Source: Bacilli bacterium
GTDB lineage: Bacteria; Bacillota_I; Bacilli_A; RFN20; CAG-826
DNA: 64,000 nt
Reading direction: 5' to 3'
Assembly (NCBI GenBank): GCA_022641095.1
Contig: JALCDB010000003.1
Span: 124,001 to 188,000 of the forward strand
Shown here: positions 54,239 to 61,495 of the stretch, one piece after another
Position numbering within the stretch: position 1 is the first letter of the stretch
Layout: every line of letters starts with the position of its first letter
Notes under the pieces: generated by a model
Told to the model about the DNA's origin: nothing
The model's database searches: none
The model's input: the letters and a program-made list of their open reading frames with translations, nothing else
Program-made: the position numbers and the translations under genes

Positions 54239-54999
54239 GGAACGATTATTCCGGCTCCTTCGCGTTCAGGACCGATATCGGAAAAGTCCGGCAATCCAAC
54301 GAAGACCAAGCGTTTGTGGGAATGGGCGCCTCCGGCGAGGTTTTCCTCGTCGTTTGCGATGGGATGGGCGGAGCCAACAAAGGCGACGTCGCGAGCAAGA
54401 TCGCGGTGGATTCCCTGGCTTCCAGTTTCAAAAGGAAGCATCGCCATCTTTTGGCGGCTTCCGATCGGTTTTGGATCACCAAAGCCACCAAAGCCGCCAA
54501 CAGGGCGATTTTCAACGAGGCCGAATCCAACCCTGCCTATAAGGGCATGGGCACCACGATGGTGGCCGCCCTCATAAGCGGCCGGCGCCTTCTTATCGCC
54601 AACATCGGCGATTCGCGGGCTTACGTGCTAAAAGATGGCCGACTCAGGCAGCTGACCGAGGACCAGACTTACGTCCAATACCTTCTCAATACGGGTAAAA
54701 TCACGCCCGAACAGGCCCTTTCCCATCCCGAGCGTCACGTTCTCATGAACGCCCTTGGCATCAACCCCAGCGTTTCCTTGACCCTTTCGTCCCGCCCTTA
54801 TCGCGGGGAAACGCTTCTTCTATGCAGCGATGGCGTCTACAACTCGATTCCCGTGCCCGCGATCGAAACGATCCTTTCGACCGACGAACGAGCCGATCAA
54901 AAGGCGATGAGCCTCATCAACGAGGCCAACGCCAACGGCGGGAGCGACAACGAAGGCGTCGCCTATTGGGAGGCCAGCATCCATGATTCGCGTCGGTGA
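54235..54999 (+). CDS. prpC: PP2C-type protein phosphatase
   Basis: 254 residues. PPM metal motifs in order: DIGKVRQSNEDQAF, VVCDGMGGANKGD, ANIGDSRAYVLKDG, LLLCSDGVYN and GSDNEGVAYW. It removes phosphate from Ser/Thr residues and normally opposes the PrkC kinase encoded next. It overlaps the kinase gene by 17 nt, implying coupled production. Confidence 0.95.
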   Translation: MRNDYSGSFAFRTDIGKVRQSNEDQAFVGMGASGEVFLVVCDGMGGANKGDVASKIAVDSLASSFKRKHRHLLAASDRFWITKATKAANRAIFNEAESNPAYKGMGTTMVAALISGRRLLIANIGDSRAYVLKDGRLRQLTEDQTYVQYLLNTGKITPEQALSHPERHVLMNALGINPSVSLTLSSRPYRGETLLLCSDGVYNSIPVPAIETILSTDERADQKAMSLINEANANGGSDNEGVAYWEASIHDSRR

Positions 55000-55861
55000 T
55001 CGCGTCGACGGCCGCTACCACGTCACGGGCCGCATCGCCCATGGCGGCATGGCCGACGTCTACGAGGCGATGGATGTCATCGCCCGCCGGACCGTGTCCC
55101 TCAAAGTCATGCGCGAGGACATGATGGGCAATCCCGAGAACGTCCATCGTTTTCAACGTGAGTGCATCGCCGCGGCGAGCCTCAACAACCCCAACATCGT
55201 CAAAGTTTATGGCCAGGGCGTCGTCGATGGGCGTCCTTATATGGCCAATGAGTACATCAAAGGGCAAACGTTGCGCGACAAGCTTAACTTCTCGCCGATC
55301 CATAGCCTTTCTCCGTTGGAGAGTTGCGAAGTCATGCTTCAACTCACGAGCGGGGTCCAGTACATCCATGAGCATGGCATCATTCATCGGGACATCAAGC
55401 CCGACAACCTTTTCTATTTGAGCGATGGCAGCATCAAAATATCCGATTTCGGAATCTCGGTGGTGGTGGGCGAAGCCGCCAAAGGCGACGCGGTGAGCGG
55501 CACCGTTTACTATACGGCGCCCGAAATCCTCATGGGCAAACCCTCGGGCGTCGCGAGCGACATCTACTCGATGGGCATCGTCTTCTACGAGATTCTGACC
55601 GGCAGCGTGCCTTTCGATGGGCCCACTCCCGAGGACGTGGCCATCAAGCAAATCAAAAGCCATTTCCCCGAACCGAGCAAAATAACCCCTTCCGTCCCGA
55701 AGGCGGTCGATAAAATCGTCGTCAAAGCCTGCCGGAAACGCCCGGAGGAGCGGTTTTTGTCCGCCCTCGAGATGCATGAGACGATCGCCGAGGCGATGAA
55801 GGACGAGCGTTCATTCGCGGAAAGGAAGAGTTTCTTCTCAAAGCTCTTCGGCTTCAAATGA
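54983..55861 (+). CDS. Soluble Ser/Thr protein kinase, PrkC-type without membrane or PASTA domains
   Basis: 292 residues: only the kinase domain of PrkC (full-length enzymes have about 650). Catalytic residues are intact: GRIAHGGMADVYEA glycine loop, Lys41 in VSLKVM, HRDIKPDN, DFGIS and the APEI segment. The C-terminal 30 residues are basic and end in FFSKLFGFK; no transmembrane helix or PASTA repeat follows. The stop overlaps rpe by 4 nt, so the domains are absent rather than split off. Muropeptide sensing through PASTA is therefore not expected; the signal is unknown. Confidence 0.92.
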   Translation: MIRVGDRVDGRYHVTGRIAHGGMADVYEAMDVIARRTVSLKVMREDMMGNPENVHRFQRECIAAASLNNPNIVKVYGQGVVDGRPYMANEYIKGQTLRDKLNFSPIHSLSPLESCEVMLQLTSGVQYIHEHGIIHRDIKPDNLFYLSDGSIKISDFGISVVVGEAAKGDAVSGTVYYTAPEILMGKPSGVASDIYSMGIVFYEILTGSVPFDGPTPEDVAIKQIKSHFPEPSKITPSVPKAVDKIVVKACRKRPEERFLSALEMHETIAEAMKDERSFAERKSFFSKLFGFK

Positions 55862-56550
55862 TCGACCTCCATTCGTATTCGTATCCGGCTTTCTCGCCCT
55901 CGCTGCTGGCCGCCGATCATTCGCGGCTCATCGAGGAGACCCAAAAGGCCGAGCGCTTGGGCTGCCATTTCATCCACATCGACGTGATGGATGGGCATTT
56001 CGTCCCCAGCGCCTCCTTCGGCCTCGATTTCGTGAAGGAAATCCACGATAAGCACCATATGGTGAACGACGTTCACGTCATGATTGAGAAGCCATGGGCC
56101 AGCGCCGCCTCGTACGTGAAGGCGGGCGCCGACATCCTCACGTTCCATTTCGAGGCCTGCTCCGACGGGACTTGCCTTCAAAAAACCATCGCCGCCATCA
56201 AAAGCGCCGGCGGGACGGTCGGCGTCTCGATCAAACCCCTGACCCCCGTCGAAGCCATTTTCCCCTGCCTGAATGAGGTGGGGCTCGTTCTTCTCATGTC
56301 GGTTGAGCCCGGCAAGGGGGGCCAATCTTTCATCCCCGCGAGCCTAACTCGCCTTCTCGCGTTGCGGAAGGAAATCGACCGGCTTCCTTTTTCGAAACGA
56401 CCGATCCTTGAAGTCGATGGGGGGATCAACGCCTTGACGGGGCCCGCGTGCCTTAAATCCGGGGCCGATCTTCTCGTCGCGGGCAGTTATCTATATGGGC
56501 ACTCTGATATGAAGGAACGGATGGATGCCGTCCTGAAAGGCGGGCGCTGA
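55858..56550 (+). CDS. rpe: Ribulose-phosphate 3-epimerase
   Basis: 230 residues. TIM-barrel motifs: FSPSLLAADHSRL, CHFIHIDVMDGHFVPSAS, DVHVMIE, LMSVEPGKGGQSF and LEVDGGIN. It interconverts ribulose-5-phosphate and xylulose-5-phosphate in the pentose phosphate pathway. It overlaps the kinase gene by 4 nt and touches the next gene; rsgA, which usually lies between prkC and rpe, is missing here. Confidence 0.95.
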   Translation: MIDLHSYSYPAFSPSLLAADHSRLIEETQKAERLGCHFIHIDVMDGHFVPSASFGLDFVKEIHDKHHMVNDVHVMIEKPWASAASYVKAGADILTFHFEACSDGTCLQKTIAAIKSAGGTVGVSIKPLTPVEAIFPCLNEVGLVLLMSVEPGKGGQSFIPASLTRLLALRKEIDRLPFSKRPILEVDGGINALTGPACLKSGADLLVAGSYLYGHSDMKERMDAVLKGGR

Positions 56551-57242
56551 TGGCGGTTTACCTTCCCCTCGCAGTTGCGTGCCTCCTCTTGGGGGGGCTT
56601 GCGCCGCTAATGGGGTTCCTGGGCAAGAAAAACGCCAAGGAAACCTATGATTTCCTTACGTATTTCCCTTATGAGCTGTATGGCGATTCAAGGGGCCCAT
56701 ATCGCCTTTCGGCCCGGATTCTCCAAATCTCCGCCCTTCTGTGCCCCGTCGCCGCGGAAGCCTATTTCCTCACCTCGATCTACGGGGACGGATGGGGTCA
56801 GATGGCCTTTCCCCTCGCCATCGCCCTCACCGCCCTTCTCGCTTTCTTCGCCCTCACGCTTCTTTCCCTCGTTCCGGCGGGCGAGCCTAGGAGGCACGTC
56901 GCCCTCTTTTTCCTTGGCGACGCCTTGGCGTTGCTGACGCTTTTCATGGGCGGCATTTTCCTTCTTAACCAACACGCTCTCGGCGAGGAAAGCGTCGAGG
57001 CGGCGGCTCTCGTCCTCGCCATCGCCCTTTTTGTCCTCGCCTTTTTCCTGGTTTTGGTTCTGGCGAACCCCAAACTGGCCCATTGGGCCACGATGAAAAA
57101 GGAAAGCCAACCCGATGGCACCTTTCGCCTAAGGCGGCCGCGTCCTTTCGTCATGGCCTTTTCCGAGTGGCTGGTCTATGCCGTCTACATCGTCGGGTCG
57201 TCCCTTCTCATCGTCGGCCTTGCCTTCATCGTCGTTGACTGA
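56550..57242 (+). CDS. Polytopic membrane protein, unknown
   Basis: 230 residues with about six hydrophobic segments (1-22, 52-74, 82-105, 115-135, 142-170, 205-229). No recognisable motif. It shares one base with the rpe stop, so it belongs to the same operon. A hairpin about 18 nt after the stop may end the transcript from both sides. Confidence 0.6.
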   Translation: MAVYLPLAVACLLLGGLAPLMGFLGKKNAKETYDFLTYFPYELYGDSRGPYRLSARILQISALLCPVAAEAYFLTSIYGDGWGQMAFPLAIALTALLAFFALTLLSLVPAGEPRRHVALFFLGDALALLTLFMGGIFLLNQHALGEESVEAAALVLAIALFVLAFFLVLVLANPKLAHWATMKKESQPDGTFRLRRPRPFVMAFSEWLVYAVYIVGSSLLIVGLAFIVVD

Positions 57243-57249
57243 GGGGAGC

Positions 57250-57277
57250 AAAAAGAAAACCCCTTCTTATGAAGGGG
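57250..57277 (-). terminator. Terminator of rpmB, possibly bidirectional
   Basis: On the minus strand CCCCTTC-ATAA-GAAGGGG is followed by TTTTCTTTTT. On the plus strand the same stem is followed only by GACTTTTGG, so it favours rpmB. Confidence 0.85.
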
Positions 57278-57298
57278 GACTTTTGGCGAAAAGAAAAC

Positions 57299-57589
57299 TT
57301 ATTTGGATTCTTTCTTTTCCTCGGCTTTCGGGGCTTCCGCCTCGGCGGCCTCGGGTTTCTTTTCTTCCGCCGGCGCCTCGACGGCTTTGGCGGCCTCTTT
57401 TTTGGAGGCGTTTTTGTTGAGGGCCCGATAGGCGCGAGCCGACATACGGACCTCAACCATCTTGCCGTTGATGTTCAGTTTATATTTCTGAAGGTTGACG
57501 TTCCAGACGCGACGGGTCGCGCGAACGCTGTGGCTGCGGCTGTTCCCGGACAAAGGCCCTCTTCCGCTAACGGGGCAAACTCTTGACAT
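57299..57589 (-). CDS. rpmB: Ribosomal protein bL28 with an Ala/Glu/Lys-rich tail
   Basis: 96 residues. The first 62 or so match L28: MSRVCPVSGRGPLSGNSRSH, the RRVWNVNLQKY core and MVEVRMSARAYRALNK. The C-terminal 34 residues are an alternating Ala, Glu, Lys and Pro tail, which most L28 proteins lack. The ATG at 57589 starts the family sequence and is preceded by AGAGGTAG; the 16-codon upstream extension is not L28-like. It is transcribed opposite to the rpe operon and glgC. Confidence 0.94.
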   Translation of the reverse strand: MSRVCPVSGRGPLSGNSRSHSVRATRRVWNVNLQKYKLNINGKMVEVRMSARAYRALNKNASKKEAAKAVEAPAEEKKPEAAEAEAPKAEEKKESK

Positions 57590-57627
57590 AACTCTACCTC
57601 TTGGTGCGCGCGAATCGCGCGTTAACG

Positions 57628-57656
57628 AATATACCATAAAGGTATATCCAGTGCAA
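57628..57656 (-). promoter_or_regulatory. Promoter of rpmB with a palindrome in the spacer
   Basis: On the minus strand TTGCAC (57651-57656), exactly 17 nt, TATATT (57628-57633). A 7-bp inverted repeat ATATACC-ATAAA-GGTATAT (57629-57647) spans the -10 and most of the spacer, as an operator might. Confidence 0.7.
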
Positions 57657-57688
57657 ACACTTTGATAGCTTCCCTCTTAAAGAAAATG

Positions 57689-57702
57689 GGTAAGCGTTTT
57701 CT
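57689..57702. promoter_or_regulatory. cre-like CcpA operator upstream of glgCDA
   Basis: GGTAAGCGTTTTCT on the plus strand matches TGTAAGCGTTTTCA at 12 of 14 positions. It lies about 50 bp upstream of the glgC -10 and about 33 bp upstream of the rpmB -35. Confidence 0.5.
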
Positions 57703-57745
57703 TGCTTTGTTGGGCTTCTACCCCCTTCACGCGCGCGAGGTGTGC

Positions 57746-57751
57746 TATCAT
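57746..57751 (+). promoter_or_regulatory. -10 element TATCAT of the glgCDA operon
   Basis: TATCAT followed by a leader of about 20 nt with AGCGAGG 10 nt before the ATG at 57778. A CGCGCGCG run lies just upstream. Confidence 0.5.
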
Positions 57752-57777
57752 AAACAATGAAGCGAGGTCGTTGACTC

Positions 57778-58914
57778 ATGGGCACAGAAATGGCGGCGAT
57801 GATTCTTGCGGGCGGCAAAGGGACCCGTTTGCAGGCGTTGACGCGGAAAGTCGCCAAACCAGCCGTGAGTTACGGCGGGAAATACCGGATCATCGATTTC
57901 CCTTTGAGCAATTGCGCCAATTCGGGCATCAGTTGCGTCGGGGTCATGACCCAATATGAGTCAAGCGAGTTGAACGCTTATGTCGGCAATGGCGAGAAGT
58001 GGGGGCTCAACGGCGTTCGTTCCATCGTGTCGCCCCTCACCCCCAAGCAGACCGAAGAAGGCTCCAACTGGTATCTTGGGACCGCCGACGCTATCTACCA
58101 AAATATCGATTGGCTCGATAAAGTCGACCCCGAATACGTGCTTGTCCTTTCGGGCGACCACATTTACAGTTGCACCTATGACGCGATGCTGGCTAAGCAT
58201 GTCGCGGCGAAAGCCGACTGCACTATTTCGGTGTACCCCGTTCCGATGGACGAGGCTTCGCGTTTTGGCATTCTGACGACGGACAAAGACTCCGCCATCG
58301 TGGATTTTCAAGAGAAGCCAAAGCGCCCGGTGAGCAATCTTGCCTCCATGGGCATCTACATTTTCACTTATAAAACGCTTCGCGCGGAACTTGTGGCCGA
58401 CCATAAGGATCCCAAGAGCGATCATGATTTCGGCAAGAACATCATCCCGAAGATGCTCGGGGAGAAAAAGAAACTGATCGCTTATACCTACCATGGCTAT
58501 TGGAAAGACGTCGGCACCATCGCCTCGCTTCACCAGGCCAACATGGATTTGCTCATGTCGGGCGAGGGTTCGACCAACCTTTACACGGTTCAAGGCGACA
58601 ACAAAATCTATAGCGAGGACACCCATAGCACCCCACAGTACATCGGCAAGAGGGCCAAAGTCAGGGACTGCCTCATCAACCAAGGCGCCATCGTCATGGG
58701 ATCGGTCGAACATTGCGTCATTTCCGGGGAAACGCTTGTGGAAGAAGGCGCCAAATGCGTGAACGCCGTCATCATGAACGGCGCCGTGATAAAGAAGGGG
58801 GCGGTGGTCCTCGACGCGATCGTGGGCCCCGATTCCCTCATTGAGGAAAACGAGAAAGTGAACCCCGAGCGCGATGGCATCGCCCTCGTGGTGAACGGAA
58901 AGGCGGGACGCTGA
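57778..58914 (+). CDS. glgC: Glucose-1-phosphate adenylyltransferase, catalytic subunit
   Basis: 378 residues. Nucleotidyltransferase loop AAMILAGGKGTRLQALT, KPAVSYGGKYRIIDFPLSN, and the sugar-phosphate segment FQEKPKRP, then a left-handed beta-helix C-terminus. It makes ADP-glucose from ATP and glucose-1-phosphate, the first step of glycogen synthesis. First gene of glgC-glgD-glgA; no glgB or glgP is adjacent. Confidence 0.96.
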   Translation: MGTEMAAMILAGGKGTRLQALTRKVAKPAVSYGGKYRIIDFPLSNCANSGISCVGVMTQYESSELNAYVGNGEKWGLNGVRSIVSPLTPKQTEEGSNWYLGTADAIYQNIDWLDKVDPEYVLVLSGDHIYSCTYDAMLAKHVAAKADCTISVYPVPMDEASRFGILTTDKDSAIVDFQEKPKRPVSNLASMGIYIFTYKTLRAELVADHKDPKSDHDFGKNIIPKMLGEKKKLIAYTYHGYWKDVGTIASLHQANMDLLMSGEGSTNLYTVQGDNKIYSEDTHSTPQYIGKRAKVRDCLINQGAIVMGSVEHCVISGETLVEEGAKCVNAVIMNGAVIKKGAVVLDAIVGPDSLIEENEKVNPERDGIALVVNGKAGR

Positions 58915-58915
58915 A

Positions 58916-60037
58916 ATGACGAAACAAGCCATCGGGCTCATCGATTGCCATAATTCGCCTTCTTTGGGTGGGATCACCGCGAACCGGTGTTTGGCTTCGA
59001 CATCCTTTCTAGGACGGTACGCTTTCATCGATTTCGCTCTGTCCAACTTCTGCAACAGCGGCATCGCTGACGTCGGTATTTTGGTGAAGGATCACCAGCG
59101 ATCCGTTCTTAAGCACTTGGGGAATATGACCGCTTGGGTAACGAACACCAAGATTGGCCGCCGAGCGCTTTTCTATAATGAAAACGGGCCCCTCAATCCC
59201 GCCTGCAACAGCGACATCGCCAACATTTGTCAAAACGATTGGGTTCTTTACGACTCCAAAGCTGACTATCTCGTTTTCGCCAGCGTCCACGTCATTCTCG
59301 ACATTGACTTTCGCCCGATCCTCGCCGAACATATCGACCGTGGAGAAGCGGTCACGATGGTTTACCAGAAAGTCAATAACGCCGATGTGGCCTTCCGTCA
59401 CGAATCGGTCCTGGAGATCGATAAGGATGGCTATGTGCGATCCATAAATCCCAATGGGGGTCGGCAAAAGAACGCCGACGTTTCCCTTGAAATTTGGATC
59501 GTGAACCGCCCGATCCTCGCCGATCTCATCAAGAAGCACGGCCAAGTGGACCCCACTTATGGCATGCGCGAGATGATTGTTTATCTGCTTAGGGCCGGAA
59601 AAATCAAAATCCACGCCTACGAGCACGAGGGCTATGCCCGAAGCTTCGACAGTTTGGCCCATTACATGAAATATTCCTTCGAACTTCTCAGCGAAGCGCC
59701 CTCGAAGGCCCTTTTTCGCCCCGATTGGCCGATTTACACCGTCACCCATGACACGCCGCCGGCTCTCTATGGCGGCGAAGCTTCCATCAGCAATTCCTTC
59801 GTCGCCAACGGCTGTATCGTCGAAGGTTCGGTCAAGGATTCCATCATTTGCCGCGGCGTCAAGGTTGGCAAAGGGGCCAAGGTCGAGCGTTCGATCGTCT
59901 TCTCGAACGTCGCTTTGGGGGCCGACACGGCGATCAGCGATTGCGTGATTGACAAATACGGCATCGTTACCAAAGGCCACAAGGCCGCGGGCACGAAAGA
60001 ATCGGTGCTTTACTTAAATCAGGGGGCTATTCTATGA
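58916..60037 (+). CDS. glgD: GlgD, regulatory subunit of the adenylyltransferase
   Basis: 373 residues. It aligns with GlgC over its length (GRYAFIDFALSNFCNSGI) but lacks the glycine-rich catalytic loop: the N-terminus reads IDCHNSPSLGGITANR. In Bacillus-type systems GlgD forms a complex with GlgC and modulates it. It starts 1 nt after glgC and overlaps glgA by 4 nt. Confidence 0.93.
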   Translation: MTKQAIGLIDCHNSPSLGGITANRCLASTSFLGRYAFIDFALSNFCNSGIADVGILVKDHQRSVLKHLGNMTAWVTNTKIGRRALFYNENGPLNPACNSDIANICQNDWVLYDSKADYLVFASVHVILDIDFRPILAEHIDRGEAVTMVYQKVNNADVAFRHESVLEIDKDGYVRSINPNGGRQKNADVSLEIWIVNRPILADLIKKHGQVDPTYGMREMIVYLLRAGKIKIHAYEHEGYARSFDSLAHYMKYSFELLSEAPSKALFRPDWPIYTVTHDTPPALYGGEASISNSFVANGCIVEGSVKDSIICRGVKVGKGAKVERSIVFSNVALGADTAISDCVIDKYGIVTKGHKAAGTKESVLYLNQGAIL

Positions 60038-61467
60038 AAATAGCGATGATATCCAGCGAGTCGAACCCTCTTTGCAAATCGGGGGGATTGGCCGACGTCG
60101 TTTACTCTTTGAGCGAGCAACTTGTCCATGATGGGCACGAGGTCATCATCGTTCTCCCTTGCTATAGAGGCATTGCAAATGGGACCCGCAAGCTTAAGAA
60201 AGTGGCCTCTTTCACCGTCTACATGTCATGGCGGCGGCAAGCCGCCATGGTCTATGAGACGACGATTGAAGGGATTCGCTTCTACCTCATCGCCAACGAT
60301 TATTATTTCGACCGCGACAAACTCTATGGCTACGATGACGACGGGGAGCGTTTCGCTTTCTTCGCCCTAGCCTCGGTCCGCCTTCTTAAGAAAATCGGTT
60401 TCAAGGCTTCCATCGTTCATGTCCACGACTGGCAGACGGCGATGGTTCCTTGCCTCGCGAAAGAGAAAATGCGGGACGACCCCTTCTACGATGGCATGAA
60501 GTTTGTTCTCACAATCCATAACCCGGCCTTCAAAGGCATGGTCGACCGCTATTTCCTGCAGGATTTCTATGGTCTTGACGATTCTCTTTTCGACACTGGC
60601 AAAGTCCGTTTCAATGGGATGGTCTCCACCCTGAAGAGCGGCATTGTCTATAGCGACAGGATCACGACCGTTTCGCCCACCCATCGCGAGGAGCTTCTTC
60701 GTTCCGATAGCGGCCAGGGGCTCGAAGGGGTGCTTAATCTCCGGCGCGACGACTTCCTCGGTATTCTTAACGGCATCGATTATGAGGAGTGGAACCCGGC
60801 CACGGATCCCTTCATCGCGAAGAACTACGACGCCAAAACCCTTCGGGAAGGCAAATCCGCCAACCAAAGCGCTCTGTTGGGTTCCTTCCATATCAAGTGG
60901 TATGGGGGACCTGTCTATGGCTTTGTGAGCCGACTCAGTTGGCAGAAGGGCATCGATCTGCTTCTTCCCTGCGCCGAGCGGGCCCTGTCCAAAGGGGCCT
61001 CGATGGCGATTCTCGGCAGCGGCGAATACGAACTTGAGCAACGCTTCGAGTCCTTGCGGAAACGCTACCCCGACACCTTAGGCCTCTACATTGGCTACAA
61101 CGAACCTTTGGCCCATAAAATATACGCTGGCAGCGACTTCTTCCTCATGCCTTCGCTCTTCGAGCCCTGCGGCCTGAGCCAGATGATCGCTCAACGCTAT
61201 GGCACTTTGCCGATCGTTCGCTTCACGGGCGGGCTTAGCGACACCGTCGAAGGCTACGATGAGACGAAAGGCGGGGAGGGGTGCGATGGCATCGGCTTCC
61301 GCAATTACGACGAAGGCAGCCTCGAATACGCGATGTCCCTTTCGCGAAAAGTCGCGAAAGACAAAAACCTCTATTACGGGATGGCCAAACGCGCCATGGG
61401 GATTGATCATTCGTGGAGGAGCAGCGAGAAACGATATGTGAAATTGTATGAGGATTTGCTTAAATAG
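60034..61467 (+). CDS. glgA: Glycogen synthase
   Basis: 477 residues. GT5 motifs: SSESNPLCKSGGLADVVYSLSEQL (ADP-binding KxGGL as KSGGL), HVHDWQTAMVP, LTIHNPAFKG, FVSRLSWQKGIDLL and MPSLFEPCGLSQM. It transfers glucose from ADP-glucose to the glycogen chain. A CAGGGGG-type site lies upstream. It follows glgD with a 4-nt overlap. Confidence 0.96.
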   Translation: MKIAMISSESNPLCKSGGLADVVYSLSEQLVHDGHEVIIVLPCYRGIANGTRKLKKVASFTVYMSWRRQAAMVYETTIEGIRFYLIANDYYFDRDKLYGYDDDGERFAFFALASVRLLKKIGFKASIVHVHDWQTAMVPCLAKEKMRDDPFYDGMKFVLTIHNPAFKGMVDRYFLQDFYGLDDSLFDTGKVRFNGMVSTLKSGIVYSDRITTVSPTHREELLRSDSGQGLEGVLNLRRDDFLGILNGIDYEEWNPATDPFIAKNYDAKTLREGKSANQSALLGSFHIKWYGGPVYGFVSRLSWQKGIDLLLPCAERALSKGASMAILGSGEYELEQRFESLRKRYPDTLGLYIGYNEPLAHKIYAGSDFFLMPSLFEPCGLSQMIAQRYGTLPIVRFTGGLSDTVEGYDETKGGEGCDGIGFRNYDEGSLEYAMSLSRKVAKDKNLYYGMAKRAMGIDHSWRSSEKRYVKLYEDLLK

Positions 61468-61495
61468 ACGCTAGAGGAAAGAGAAGGTCATCATC

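Noticed and set aside
61468-61495. T-box leader for leuS
   Set aside because: Only 28 nt separate glgA and leuS, too short for a T-box.
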